Positions 8,501 to 17,309 of a DNA stretch of 21,797 nt are shown here, in pieces. Location of the stretch: assembly GCA_039806065.1 (NCBI GenBank), contig JBDKJS010000153.1, positions 1 to 21,797 on the forward strand, given 5' to 3'. The notes below the pieces were generated by a model that saw nothing but the letters and a program-made list of their open reading frames with translations, had not been told where the DNA came from and made no database searches. The translations under genes and the position numbers were made by a program. Origin of the DNA: JBDKJS01 sp039806065 (GTDB taxonomy: Bacteria; Bacteroidota; Bacteroidia; AKYH767-A; 2013-40CM-41-45). Position 1 is the first letter of the stretch. Each line of letters begins with the position of its first letter.

Positions 8501-9456
8501 ACATCACAACCCACAAAATCATCATTATAATTTCCTAAATCAGGATCTACCCAATAACCAAAATAGCAGGAGTCGATGGTAACGGTAGTATTTCTGTTAA
8601 TGATTTTATACTTGTAAAATGTCATGTTATTGATTTCATCATTTGTAGTGAAACCAAAAGCCTGAGCTTGAATTTCAAGACCTATTGGAGAGGGAGAGTC
8701 TGTTTCAGTATGTATGTTACCAACATCATTAAAAACCCACCATAAAACTTGATCACCGAGAAGCACATCACCACAATCTTGTGGGGCGGTTAGATCAAAT
8801 CCTGGATAATCTCCATCTTCAAAATTATAGGTACCGTCATTATTATTATCAATATAGGGTGCTAAGTATTTGGTATGCAATAATGATTGATCTCCAGTGC
8901 CTGGCCAAGTTTTAATTGCTTCAGGAACCAATGCGTCATTTACAGCGCCACCACCTAAAGAATTAAAGTAATCTCTAAAATCGCGAACTTCTTGTAGGCT
9001 CACTTTCCAATGTTTATCATAGGCATTACAAACATCAAGATCTGTTGTTACGTTGATAGTATCTACTGGCCCTGGCCAAAAATCTTGTCCTGATTGTCTG
9101 TAAGTTTGTGCGGCTACCCTCAAGTTACCAGATAAATCAAGACCGCCTACCCAAATAGCGCCAGAGAAGAGCGAATATTTTCTTGAGTTTTTAGGTATTT
9201 CATAGGTAGCAGTACCTACTAAATCCCACCACATGTCGCCATTGATAAAAATAAGAGTCCTAACATTGTTTACACTTAACTCGGTTTTGGAACGGGAGTT
9301 AGTACAGTTACCTCCGCCTGCGGTAATAGCTCCTAGGGTTCCACCTCGACCACTGTTACCTGGGCCTGATGATGGCGATACATTTATATTTTCTTTCGCA
9401 TTGGCTACCGAAGCACTTAGGCAAAGTAGCATGGAGAATAAGGCAAGTTTTTTCAT
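5530..9456 (-). CDS. Very large secreted protein with calcium-loop-like motifs and a sorting-domain-like C-terminus
   Basis: This 1308-residue protein has a Sec signal peptide (1-20, cleavage after ANA) and no lipobox, so it is not a SusD-type lipoprotein. Residues 90-110 (SLFSGAIWVGGLDLSGNLRV) form a hydrophobic/aromatic beta segment also seen in large Bacteroidota surface proteins. Aspartate/asparagine-rich loops at about 203-215 (DNNNDGTYNFEDG) and 363-372 (DNDRDGTVDE) resemble EF-hand or thrombospondin-3 calcium loops. The last 110 or so residues start at VVPNPYYAF and contain ITIYSSNGTLIRRL, then GVPIASGVYIIHIEAPG, the layout of a FlgD-like or type IX C-terminal sorting domain. They end in KTLKWFGVMRPTDLDVF rather than the usual short basic end. 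No enzyme domain is recognised. It sits 36 bases after the TonB receptor and 33 before the PorV-like gene. Secreted surface location is well supported; function is unknown. Confidence 0.85.
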   Translation of the reverse strand: MKKLALFSMLLCLSASVANAKENINVSPSSGPGNSGRGGTLGAITAGGGNCTNSRSKTELSVNNVRTLIFINGDMWWDLVGTATYEIPKNSRKYSLFSGAIWVGGLDLSGNLRVAAQTYRQSGQDFWPGPVDTINVTTDLDVCNAYDKHWKVSLQEVRDFRDYFNSLGGGAVNDALVPEAIKTWPGTGDQSLLHTKYLAPYIDNNNDGTYNFEDGDYPGFDLTAPQDCGDVLLGDQVLWWVFNDVGNIHTETDSPSPIGLEIQAQAFGFTTNDEINNMTFYKYKIINRNTTVTIDSCYFGYWVDPDLGNYNDDFVGCDVARGLGFCYNGDAVDEGLLGYGQNPPAVGVDFFEGPLANPNDGVDNDRDGTVDEPNELIIMSKFLYYNNDGDPVNGNPNNAPDYYNYLKGFWRNGTRVTYGGDGTGTTGVPCDFMFPSNTDPLGIGTGNVPQQPWDEINTLTGVPNLPADRRFLQSAGQFTLQPGAVNFITAGAVWARASNGGPTASIALLKAADDKAQVLFNSCFGILNGPDAPTLAVRELENEIIISIENEANSNNFNEEYFERDPYVIFGSPDSLYIFEGYQIYQLKDATVTGTREDLQNADKARLVAQCDVKNGTATIINFYRDPELGVWDPSLMVSGSDQGLRHTFRITKDLFATGDAELINHKTYYYTAIAYSYCPEEDNANPYAPGDGIENKPYLAGRRNIKTYSAIPHSPLPEANGLNLVSFYGDGPKITRIEGAGNGYNIGSDRKAIELTAESLREVAIDTDGDPTRVKYPVYERAAGPVNIQVYDPVKIKPGNFKLWLNGVGDTSKWKLENINSGDVVEGVKSIGFPYDQLFPDYGFYISMNQTLRPGDFPAQGNGVVSASITYADPNRRWWTGVQDVDNTSLNWILSGTNTTGNTVTGSPRDAFYAGQGDTLVDGPQFFEKLINGTWAPFKLVSYDFATPNIAPGLNQQTYNQNDLRKTYSIDLIMTQDKSMWSRCAVIEAQPTATLAVGAAPRFNLRRSPSKDIDGNEIVGSTGLSYFPGYAVNVETGERLNIIFSEDSYQNNADGNGADMLFNPTSILENANGDPVLGGRHVIYVMANNDTVQYDGCEKYANRLRVGTAVALRNVFTNAMWVGYPLVTSGETAISSTTKISLRVTRPYQVYNVDGTSPEVAGAPYYTFSTADIAAVAADNTVAKSALDIINVVPNPYYAFSTYERNQLDNRVKLVNLPSRCTITIYSSNGTLIRRLSRDVPTGDQGTTQGLEISQLNLETSTDWDLKNFAGVPIASGVYIIHIEAPGIGEKTLKWFGVMRPTDLDVF

Positions 9457-9492
9457 CTAAAGATATTGTATAATTAAAAACTTATTTTAATA

Positions 9493-12400
9493 TTAAAAAT
9501 TAAATAGGATACCGAATCTGACACGTCTAGGTAGGCTAAAGTTAGCACTTCCCGGATTAAGCATGGCTAGGGTATATAAATCTCTGTATGCTTGTGGGCT
9601 TAATTGTCCATTGATAGCAGATTGTGCAGTGGTGCTGCTCAAATAACCATCATCTGTAGGAGAGCCAGTGGCGGTATAAACACCAATTACCCGCTGCGCA
9701 TCCAACACATTTAATATTTGGAAAAACACATTGATAGAAGCTTGGTGACCTTTTTTATCATCTGACTTACCGAAAGTGAGGTTAAAAGTTTTATCAATAC
9801 GTGCATCAATATTGAAGTTCCATGGAAGACGTGATCCATTTATTTCACCCACTAACTCTTGGCGGCTATTTGCGATGCTTAAGAAATCTTGCTCGGGGGT
9901 GATGTTACCTCTACGAGAGTATGGAGTACCAGAACCGCCACGGAACACCACATTGAAACCAGCATTAGCAAAAATTTGACTATTGCCTACTACGGGGCCA
10001 TCATAATCTTTACCATTACCATAATGGTAGTCAAAACTTGTAACGATGGTATGTCGTTGGTCGAAATTTAAAGGACGTATGCTTCTCAAGTTTACTTGAC
10101 CTTGCTGTGCAATTACACCGGAATTGGTAAATGCATCAGAACCTGTACCTTCTGCAAATTGCAAAGTATAAGCTGCATTCATTCTTATATTACCTGTACG
10201 TCTAAGATCATAGTTTAATGAAAAGCCTTTTACAGTTCCAAAATCTTGATTACCAAAAGTGGTATAGTCGACTGGATAAGCATATTGAACGTTGATGATG
10301 GTTACCATGTCGCGCATTTCACGATAGAAGGCTGCCAATTCTATTACTGAAGATTTAGAAACCTTTTGCTTGAACTTGATTTCATAATCAGTGGTGCGTG
10401 TAGGTTTTAAATCTGGGTTTGGAAGATTACCGCTTATACCTTGAGCTAAATTTACATAGTTCCAAGGATTCATTCTAAGCAAACCTTGATCAGGGCGCTG
10501 TGTTAACAAATCATAGTGGGCACTAAAATAAGCATCGTCACTAACTGGGAAAGAAAATGCAATACGAGGCATAAAATTAGTTTGCGGCTCGTAGTCTTTA
10601 AATGCAGTTTCATTAGGTTTATTAGCAAGGGCTGCTGCCTTGTCACTCAAGAAAGGTTGAATAGTACCAGAGGTATTGCCTCCTGTATTAGTGAGTGGTT
10701 TTACATCTACTATTTGTTCACCAATGGCGTTGTACCATCTGTTGCCTTCGGGGTCACGGTATCCTAAAATTGAAGTAGGATTTTGCGCATCGTTTACGTA
10801 CACCACATAATTGCTTCCTATGTTTGATGGAATAATCTGGCCTGATTGAGCAGCTAGTGCTTTCACCGCATCTTCGCCAGCAGCATAAGCAGAGTACAAT
10901 AAATATGGATCCTTTAAAGTTTGCTGATTGGCATCAAACCGATCGACACGGAGTCCGATATTAAAATTTAGATCTTCGATAATAAATTTATCTTGGATAT
11001 AGCCTGCTACATAAATAGGTTCAAATGGAGCTATTTCTCTTTTTAAATTATTGTTGGCATCACGTTCATTAAAGAAGTCTTTAAGGCTTGGTCTTTCGTT
11101 AGAAAAATTACCTAGGTAATCATAACCATAATAGGCGCCACCGAATTGAAACAATTCATCAGCTGCAAACATATCCAGACTAAAAGTACTAGGGTCATAA
11201 GAATCAATGTCTATTAACTGATCATAAGCCACTCCTATTTTATCCCTTACATTTTCAAAAAAGCCTCTAGTAGGGTTACCATTTTCTCCAATAGCTTGAG
11301 CATAGGCAAAATTATAATCTACTGCAGTAAGGTTACCGTTAGCATCACGGATATAAATTGGATTGCTGGCATCAAAATTTTGGATGTTAAAATTTTGGCG
11401 AGAGCGCATCAATGACCAAAGACCGCTAGGGCTAACACCCCACGACCTATCAGACCGTTGTTCGTACTCCATACCTACTACGATGTTATGTTTTTTAATA
11501 TCAGCAGAGCCCATTGCAGTGATGCGATACTGGCGATTATTCGTAATTCTGTACCCTGTTCTTACACGACCGGCACTTGCCCATAATCCATACACATTAA
11601 GTACATTTCTGTTATCACCATTAATAAGTCCGCCATTTAAAGGAATATCAAACAAAGTATTAGAATAACCATTGATTGAAGGAGCAAGATCAAAATAGGT
11701 TTGAGTAAAATTGCTCATATAAGGATTTAGGTCCGACTGTTGAAAATTTACTTGACTATCAGCATAACCGAGTAGCACTGGAACCGTTACTGTATCACCG
11801 GTAAGCGGATCTACAACATCAGTAGGAATTCTGAAAGGAACGCGAGTAGTGGTAAATTTACCTACATATCCATAATCAAAAAATCTGTCTTTATGCTTCA
11901 CATTTTGATCTGTTGAGTTTTCTCTTGAAATATCAAACTGAAGAGTGTAATAAGCATTTCTAATTTTTGATTGCGATTTTTCATCGGCATTACCAGGAAA
12001 ACGCTGTGTTAATCTACCAAAAGCTCTCCAGTTATTATTGATTACCTGATTATTTTCTTCTGAGTTGAATAATGCATAGGTGTTAATGTAAGATCTGCCA
12101 TCAGTTCTTTCAAATGATCCACCAAGGGTAACGAATAGGTTTTTAACTGGTCTTATATCTAACTTACCATTCAATCTAATGGCATTGGATTCTACATTTT
12201 GACGAGCCTTAATTTTTTCTAGGCTATCGAGTGTGGTAAAGTTAGCTTTTTGAACAAAGCCTGGCCCATTAGATGCTCTTACAATCGGGGTTTCTTGTAT
12301 TTCTTTCATAAAGCTATCTTTTACTTTATAAGAACCAAGCGCCAATGGGGAAGGATCACCATCAAATTGATAATCACCAGCAAGAGAAAAACCTAGCAGT

Positions 12401-13203
12401 GGAGTTTTACTACCGTCTGCAGCTTTTTTAGAAAGTATTGGGCCCGCTATATAAGTAGAGAATAGATCGTTACGATATTTATCAAACAAGCGAGAAGAGA
12501 TAGCTTCGAAAGTAGCTGTAAATTCTTGCGAAGGACCGCGGGTGGTTACGTTAATTACGCCACCTGTAACATCACCATATTGTGCAGGCAAACCACCGGT
12601 GATTACTGTTACCTGCTCAGTTCCTTTATTTGAAATACCCACGCTACCTCTTACTTTGATACCATCCACAAAATAAGTAGTAGCATCGCTTCGCGAACCT
12701 CTGATATTTAGTGCATCGCCTTCCTCTTTCTGGAACACACCGGCTGAAAGTGCAGCAACAGCATTCACTTCACGGATAGGAGCACTTTGAATTTCTTCGT
12801 AAGTTTTAGTTACTTGAGAACTTGGAGAACCTGGGTCAATTAATTTTTCGGCATATACTTTAGCTTCTTTTAGTTCAATACCTTTTCCCAGTTGTGCATC
12901 AACTTTTGTAAAAGCATCTGATTTTACAGTGACACCTTCTACAGAAACTTCATTATACCCTATGCAGGTTATTTTTACTGAATACTTACCAGGGGTAAGT
13001 GGTTTAATGGAGTAAAGGCCATCAAAATCTGTTTGCCCAGCTTGTGAAAGTGAACCATTGAGATAAACAGCCACACTGGCAAAAGGAACAGGCTCTCCAC
13101 TACCTTTTTCAGAAATTTTTCCGCGGATCTCTCCGTTCTGTGCAATGGCTACTGTGCCGGTAAAAAAGAAAAGAGCAAACAAGAGGCGTAATTTTCTTCC
13201 CAT
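9493..13203 (-). CDS. TonB-dependent receptor with carboxypeptidase-regulatory-like N-terminal domain
   Basis: This 1236-residue outer-membrane receptor has a signal peptide (1-21 or 1-22, ending AIAQ). A CarboxypepD_reg-like beta domain follows (about 25-105; GEIRGKISEKGSGEPVPFAS, then QTDFDGLYSIKPLTPGKY). The plug domain (about 125-225) shows LNIRGSRSDATTYFVDGIKV (165-184) and GGLPAQYGDVTGGVINVTTRG (203-223). The rest is a large barrel ending RRVRFGILFNF, with the terminal aromatic expected for BAM-assembled barrels. Such receptors import ligands using TonB energy, but the partner here is a secreted protein plus a PorV-like barrel, not SusD. It is first in the operon, behind a clear promoter. 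The ligand is unknown. It might also act in secretion or surface assembly rather than uptake. Confidence 0.93.
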   Translation of the reverse strand: MGRKLRLLFALFFFTGTVAIAQNGEIRGKISEKGSGEPVPFASVAVYLNGSLSQAGQTDFDGLYSIKPLTPGKYSVKITCIGYNEVSVEGVTVKSDAFTKVDAQLGKGIELKEAKVYAEKLIDPGSPSSQVTKTYEEIQSAPIREVNAVAALSAGVFQKEEGDALNIRGSRSDATTYFVDGIKVRGSVGISNKGTEQVTVITGGLPAQYGDVTGGVINVTTRGPSQEFTATFEAISSRLFDKYRNDLFSTYIAGPILSKKAADGSKTPLLGFSLAGDYQFDGDPSPLALGSYKVKDSFMKEIQETPIVRASNGPGFVQKANFTTLDSLEKIKARQNVESNAIRLNGKLDIRPVKNLFVTLGGSFERTDGRSYINTYALFNSEENNQVINNNWRAFGRLTQRFPGNADEKSQSKIRNAYYTLQFDISRENSTDQNVKHKDRFFDYGYVGKFTTTRVPFRIPTDVVDPLTGDTVTVPVLLGYADSQVNFQQSDLNPYMSNFTQTYFDLAPSINGYSNTLFDIPLNGGLINGDNRNVLNVYGLWASAGRVRTGYRITNNRQYRITAMGSADIKKHNIVVGMEYEQRSDRSWGVSPSGLWSLMRSRQNFNIQNFDASNPIYIRDANGNLTAVDYNFAYAQAIGENGNPTRGFFENVRDKIGVAYDQLIDIDSYDPSTFSLDMFAADELFQFGGAYYGYDYLGNFSNERPSLKDFFNERDANNNLKREIAPFEPIYVAGYIQDKFIIEDLNFNIGLRVDRFDANQQTLKDPYLLYSAYAAGEDAVKALAAQSGQIIPSNIGSNYVVYVNDAQNPTSILGYRDPEGNRWYNAIGEQIVDVKPLTNTGGNTSGTIQPFLSDKAAALANKPNETAFKDYEPQTNFMPRIAFSFPVSDDAYFSAHYDLLTQRPDQGLLRMNPWNYVNLAQGISGNLPNPDLKPTRTTDYEIKFKQKVSKSSVIELAAFYREMRDMVTIINVQYAYPVDYTTFGNQDFGTVKGFSLNYDLRRTGNIRMNAAYTLQFAEGTGSDAFTNSGVIAQQGQVNLRSIRPLNFDQRHTIVTSFDYHYGNGKDYDGPVVGNSQIFANAGFNVVFRGGSGTPYSRRGNITPEQDFLSIANSRQELVGEINGSRLPWNFNIDARIDKTFNLTFGKSDDKKGHQASINVFFQILNVLDAQRVIGVYTATGSPTDDGYLSSTTAQSAINGQLSPQAYRDLYTLAMLNPGSANFSLPRRVRFGILFNF

Positions 13204-13696
13204 AGTAAAGCGTTAAATTAGAGTTAATTTTTGGTGGCGGTAAAAGTATAAATCAATTGAAATAAAACAAAAATATTTTTAAGGCACTGCGCTTTGTAAT
13301 TACTTAAAGCTGACAATAGCAGGATTCGTTGCAGCTAAGTACATTCTATTCAGCTGTTTAAATATTTTCAAGGATTCCAGAAATATTTTCGGTTAAATTA
13401 AAATTGATTGATTTACAAGTACGGCTTTCGAATTAGTTTAGTTAATAATAATTTAAATCAAAATTCGTGAATAGCATTGGTTTTCATGTCATAATGGTGT
13501 AAAAGAAATAACCAACAAAAATGATTCACAAAAAGAAATTAGGCATTTAAGGAAATTGAATGAATTCGAAACTAAACAAGAAACCAAGGGATAAACCTAT
13601 TTTTGAATATTTATTAACAGAACTGGCAAAGTCTAATGTAAAATCTATTTTTGCTACAGATTTAAATAATCATTTATCAACCTTATATAATACAAG
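13204..13696. other. 493-base divergent intergenic region between the TonB receptor and smc
   Basis: The left part holds the receptor promoter. The middle (about 13280-13500) shows no gene, only AT-rich DNA with the palindromic stretch AAATATTTTC twice (13360 and 13381 areas). The right part holds a possible 48-codon ORF described separately. Two perfect TAnnTTTG boxes (TATTTTTG at 13598-13605 and 13646-13653, plus strand) could drive smc from inside that ORF, but neither has a TTTG at the right distance upstream. No tRNA, riboswitch or terminator was recognised. Confidence 0.6.
13241..13271 (-). promoter_or_regulatory. Bacteroidota-type promoter for the TonB receptor operon
   Basis: On the minus strand TTTG (13271-13268) is followed after exactly 19 bases by TACTTTTA (13248-13241). 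This matches the Bacteroidota sigma consensus TTTG-N19-TAnnTTTG except for the last base. The start of transcription would fall near 13235, leaving a leader of about 30 bases before the ATG at 13203. Read from sequence only; not proven. Confidence 0.55.
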
Positions 13697-13706
13697 ATGC
13701 GTTTAA
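13560..13706 (+). CDS. Possible small protein, 48 residues, overlapping the smc start
   Basis: ATG at 13560 opens a 48-codon frame ending TAA at 13704-13706. It overlaps the first 10 bases of smc in another frame. The product is basic at the front (MNSKLNKKPRDKP), then a likely amphipathic helix (IFEYLLTELAKSNVKSIF), then a polar tail. No family is recognised. GGAAATTG just before the ATG is at best a weak ribosome site. It could be a real small protein, a leader peptide coupling translation into smc, or chance. Two TATTTTTG boxes lie inside it, which argues that the main smc promoter may be internal. Confidence 0.3.
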   Translation: MNSKLNKKPRDKPIFEYLLTELAKSNVKSIFATDLNNHLSTLYNTRCV

Positions 13707-16700
13707 GTACCCTAGAAATAAAAGGATTCAAAAGTTTTGGCGAAAAAGTAGTCATACATTTTGACAAGGGAGTAACCAGTATAGTGGGCCCCAATGGGAG
13801 TGGAAAATCAAATGTAGTGGATGCCATGCGGTGGGTGCTTGGCGAACAGAAAACCAGAATGCTTCGATCTGAAAAGATGGAAAACATTATTTTCAACGGT
13901 ACAAAGACTCGTAAACCAGCCAACCTTGCAGAAGTTTCCATCAGTTTTGAAAACACCAAAAATATATTGCCTACAGAGTATACTACCGTCACGGTAACAA
14001 GAAGATTATACCGCACTGGAGAAAGCGAATACCTTCTTAATGGGGTAGGTTGTAGGTTGAAAGATATTACTGATTTGTTTATGGATACGGGTATTGGTCC
14101 TGACTCCTACGCGATCATTGAACTAAAAATGATTGATGAAATTTTGAACGATAAGAACAATGCCATCAAATTGCTATTTGAAGAAGCAGCAGGAATTTCT
14201 AAATACAAAATTAGGAAGAAGCAAACCTTTAGTCGTTTAGAAGAAACAGAATCAGATCTCAACCGTGTGAATGACCTTTTGTTTGAAATAGAGCGTAACA
14301 TGAAAACGCTAGAAAGCCAAGCAAAAAAAACTGAACGCTACTACAGGATAAAAGAACAATACAAAGAGTTAAGTACAGAATTGGCGCTATTTACAATAGC
14401 TGCCAGCAGAGGTGTTTTTAGCGATTTACAAGAGAAAGAAGAACTCCAGCAAAATGAAAAAATAACTGCTGAGGTTAAATGCAACGAGATTGAAGCTTCA
14501 CTTCAGGAGATTAAATTAACCTTAATAGACAAAGAAAAAGGACTTGCAGAGGGGCAAAAATCACTGAATGAACAAATCAACAACATCCGCCAATATGAAA
14601 ATGATAAGAAGGTAAGTAATGAAAAGTTGAAATTTTTGCAAGATAAGGAGGCTTCTTTAACCCATCAGTTAACCAATGATAAGAGTAACCTTATTAAAAC
14701 ACAAGATGAATTATCGAAAACCGAAAAAGATAAATTAAAAGAAGAAGAGCTACTAGAGAAATTGAATTTTCAACTTGAAGAATTGAAATTGATAGTAGAT
14801 GAAACCCGATTGAAACACGATAGCCTAAAGATAGAGATCAATAGTAAAACATCAGAGTCGCAAGCCATACAAAGGCAAATGCATGAAAGTGAAAAGAGCT
14901 ATGCAGTGACTAATGCAAGAAAGGAAAGCATTGGAAAAGAATTAGAAAAAAACCGATTAGAGTTGTCTCAAAAGCGAGAAGAATATGCTGGCATAGATGA
15001 GAAAACACAGGCAGCAATTCAACAAAAGGAGCAGTTGGAAAAAACTTATGGAGAGCTGATACAGGCTGAAGAGGAAGTTATAAAAAACATCACCCTTACA
15101 GAGGAAGAATACAAAAAGCATACTGATGCAGCTATGACAGATGGCCGTAAGTTAGATGCTAAGCAAAATGAGTACAACCTTATAAAATCATTAGTTGAAA
15201 ATTTAGAGGGATATCCTGAATCATTAAAATATTTGAAGAAAAATTTTTCTGGAGCACAGCAAGCCCCACTTTTTAGCGATGTGATCAATTGCCGCGCTGA
15301 GTATAAAACTGCTATTGAAAACCTGTTAGAGCCTTACATGAACTATTTCGTAATAGACAATGCCGCTGCTGCTGGCCAGGCTATTAATGTACTAAGTGAG
15401 GCAAGTAAAGGAAGGGCCAATTTTTTTATACTTGATTCATTGAGCCAACAGCAAGATGTAGCGCGGATTGAAATAGAAGGATGCATTCCAGCAATCAATA
15501 TTATTGAAGTAAATGATAAGTTTAAAAACCTTTGCAACTACCTACTTCGCAATGTTTACATAGTAACCGAAAATCAAGAGCGTACACCTACATTGAACCA
15601 TGAAAATGCAGCTATAACTTTTATTTCTCAAAATGGAAAGTATTGTAAGACTAAATTTGCATTAAGTGGTGGCAGTACTGGTATGTTTGATGGCAAAAGA
15701 ATAGGAAGAATAAAAAATCTAGAAGACTTAGCAAGTGAAATAAGTGCGCTAACGACCCAAACAGCCCAATCAAAATCAATGCGTGATGAAGCACAAGGAT
15801 CGCTCAACACCTTTCGCAACCATCGCAATCAAATAAGTCAGGATAAAAACAAGCTACAGCAAACCTTAAATGCTGCAAATAGGGAAGCTGCTGCGCTACA
15901 ATCTAAGTCAGAACAACTTGAAAATGCTATTAGCAAAGGGGTTTCAACCATTGAAGGCTACGAAGAACAATTAGCAGCCATCGAAAAAGTATTGGCAGCC
16001 AATAACCTGAGTATGCAAGAACAGTTGCAACTCTTCAACAGCCAATATGAGGCCATTAATGCAGAGCTTGGCAATTTACAACACCAGTTTAATCATTATG
16101 CTGACAAACTAAGTACTGAAGGAGGGCTTTATAATCAACAACACATACAATGCATCCAGCAGCAGAATAGAATAGCCACATTAATCCGCGATCAACATTA
16201 CAAAGCAGGATTAGAAGCATCACTAAAAAAGAATATTGAGACGAATACCATAGAAAGTCAAATAATCCAAGAAGAAATTAAGGCATTATTACAAAATTCA
16301 AATCAAGCTGATGATGTATTGATGGAATACTATCAACAAAAGGAAATACTTGAGAAAAATGTTACGCAGCTTGAACAAATTTACTACAGCACCAGAGGTG
16401 AAATCGATCAGCTAGAAACTCAAAGCCGTCAGTGGCGCCACACCAAGGACCAGGCCGAGCAACTTTTGAATGCCATTAAGGAAAAGACGATTGATTTAAA
16501 GATGCAGCTCAATTCACTAAAAGAACGATTAAATGTAGAATTTAATATTGATCTAAATTCAATTATTGACCGAGAACCTAACCCTGACTTAGATGAAGAT
16601 GAACTAAGAGAAAAGGTAAATAAACAAAAATCGCAGCTCGATAACTTTGGCCCTATAAATCCGATGGCGGTAGAAGCGTTCAATGAAATTAACGAGCGCT

Positions 16701-17257
16701 ATGTATTCATCAATACTCAAAAAGATGATTTAGCAAGGGCTAAAGCAAGTTTATTACAAACCATTCAAGAAATTGATGCTACAGCCAAAGACAATTTTAT
16801 GAATGCCTTTACCCAGGTTAGACAGAATTTTATTAATGTATTCCGTTCATTATTTACTGAAGATGATAGATGCGACCTTGTACTATTGGATCCTGAAAAC
16901 CCAACTGAAAGTGATATTCAAATCATAGCACAACCTAAAGGCAAACGCCCATTGAGTATTTCACAACTTAGCGGTGGAGAAAAGACATTAACTGCAACCG
17001 CTTTACTTTTCGGATTGTACCTTTTAAAACCTGCACCGTTCTGTATATTTGATGAAGTAGATGCCCCCCTAGATGATGCTAATATTGATAAATTCAATAA
17101 CATAATTAAAACCTTTAGTAATGATTCGCAATTTATCATTATAACCCATAACAAGCGAACCATGTCCTTCACTGATATAATCTATGGAATTACCATGGTT
17201 GAAATGGGCGTGACTCAAGTAGTTCCTGTAGATTTAAGCGAAGTGGTAGAAGTATAA
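13697..17257 (+). CDS. smc: Chromosome segregation ATPase SMC
   Basis: This 1186-residue condensin organises and segregates the chromosome together with ScpA/ScpB, neither of which is in the window. The order of parts is complete. Walker A is GPNGSGKSN (31-39) and the Q-loop region follows in VLGEQKTR. A first coiled coil runs from about 165 to 495. The hinge is about 500-665, with the glycine-rich SGGSTGMFDGKRIGR near 655-670. A second coiled coil runs to about 1000. The ABC signature is LSGGEKTLTATA (1091-1102) and Walker B with the catalytic glutamate is CIFDEVDAPLDD (F1118, D1119, E1120). The length is normal for bacterial SMC. It is transcribed alone and closed by a terminator. Confidence 0.97.
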   Translation: MRLSTLEIKGFKSFGEKVVIHFDKGVTSIVGPNGSGKSNVVDAMRWVLGEQKTRMLRSEKMENIIFNGTKTRKPANLAEVSISFENTKNILPTEYTTVTVTRRLYRTGESEYLLNGVGCRLKDITDLFMDTGIGPDSYAIIELKMIDEILNDKNNAIKLLFEEAAGISKYKIRKKQTFSRLEETESDLNRVNDLLFEIERNMKTLESQAKKTERYYRIKEQYKELSTELALFTIAASRGVFSDLQEKEELQQNEKITAEVKCNEIEASLQEIKLTLIDKEKGLAEGQKSLNEQINNIRQYENDKKVSNEKLKFLQDKEASLTHQLTNDKSNLIKTQDELSKTEKDKLKEEELLEKLNFQLEELKLIVDETRLKHDSLKIEINSKTSESQAIQRQMHESEKSYAVTNARKESIGKELEKNRLELSQKREEYAGIDEKTQAAIQQKEQLEKTYGELIQAEEEVIKNITLTEEEYKKHTDAAMTDGRKLDAKQNEYNLIKSLVENLEGYPESLKYLKKNFSGAQQAPLFSDVINCRAEYKTAIENLLEPYMNYFVIDNAAAAGQAINVLSEASKGRANFFILDSLSQQQDVARIEIEGCIPAINIIEVNDKFKNLCNYLLRNVYIVTENQERTPTLNHENAAITFISQNGKYCKTKFALSGGSTGMFDGKRIGRIKNLEDLASEISALTTQTAQSKSMRDEAQGSLNTFRNHRNQISQDKNKLQQTLNAANREAAALQSKSEQLENAISKGVSTIEGYEEQLAAIEKVLAANNLSMQEQLQLFNSQYEAINAELGNLQHQFNHYADKLSTEGGLYNQQHIQCIQQQNRIATLIRDQHYKAGLEASLKKNIETNTIESQIIQEEIKALLQNSNQADDVLMEYYQQKEILEKNVTQLEQIYYSTRGEIDQLETQSRQWRHTKDQAEQLLNAIKEKTIDLKMQLNSLKERLNVEFNIDLNSIIDREPNPDLDEDELREKVNKQKSQLDNFGPINPMAVEAFNEINERYVFINTQKDDLARAKASLLQTIQEIDATAKDNFMNAFTQVRQNFINVFRSLFTEDDRCDLVLLDPENPTESDIQIIAQPKGKRPLSISQLSGGEKTLTATALLFGLYLLKPAPFCIFDEVDAPLDDANIDKFNNIIKTFSNDSQFIIITHNKRTMSFTDIIYGITMVEMGVTQVVPVDLSEVVEV

Positions 17258-17280
17258 AAAAGCATATTAGAGTTTTGCGT

Positions 17281-17309
17281 AGACAGTCAGTCAAAGACTG
17301 TCTTTTTTT
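17281..17309 (+). terminator. Intrinsic terminator of smc
   Basis: The stem AGACAGTC (17281-17288) pairs perfectly with GACTGTCT (17296-17303) around a 7-base loop, and a run of seven T follows (17303-17309). It lies 23 bases after the smc stop. The T-run reaches into the stop codon of the convergent ligase gene (17308-17310). Read on the other strand there is no T-run directly after the stem, so it probably works for smc only. Confidence 0.85.

Noticed and set aside
11363..11668. 101-codon plus-strand frame inside the TonB receptor gene
   Set aside because: Shadow of a convincing receptor gene; low-complexity, no start context or motif.
9493..13203. SusC/RagA-type polysaccharide receptor with a SusD partner
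   Set aside because: The next gene has no lipobox and is far longer than SusD, and the SusC-type N-terminal signature is not evident. No glycan-degrading enzymes lie nearby.
13280..13500. Repeated AAATATTTTC stretches as a regulatory or mobile repeat
   Set aside because: Only two or three copies of a short AT palindrome in AT-rich DNA; expected by chance.
13654..14016. 120-codon antisense frame over the smc start
   Set aside because: It lies opposite the conserved Walker A region of smc and its product shows no family features; a shadow frame.
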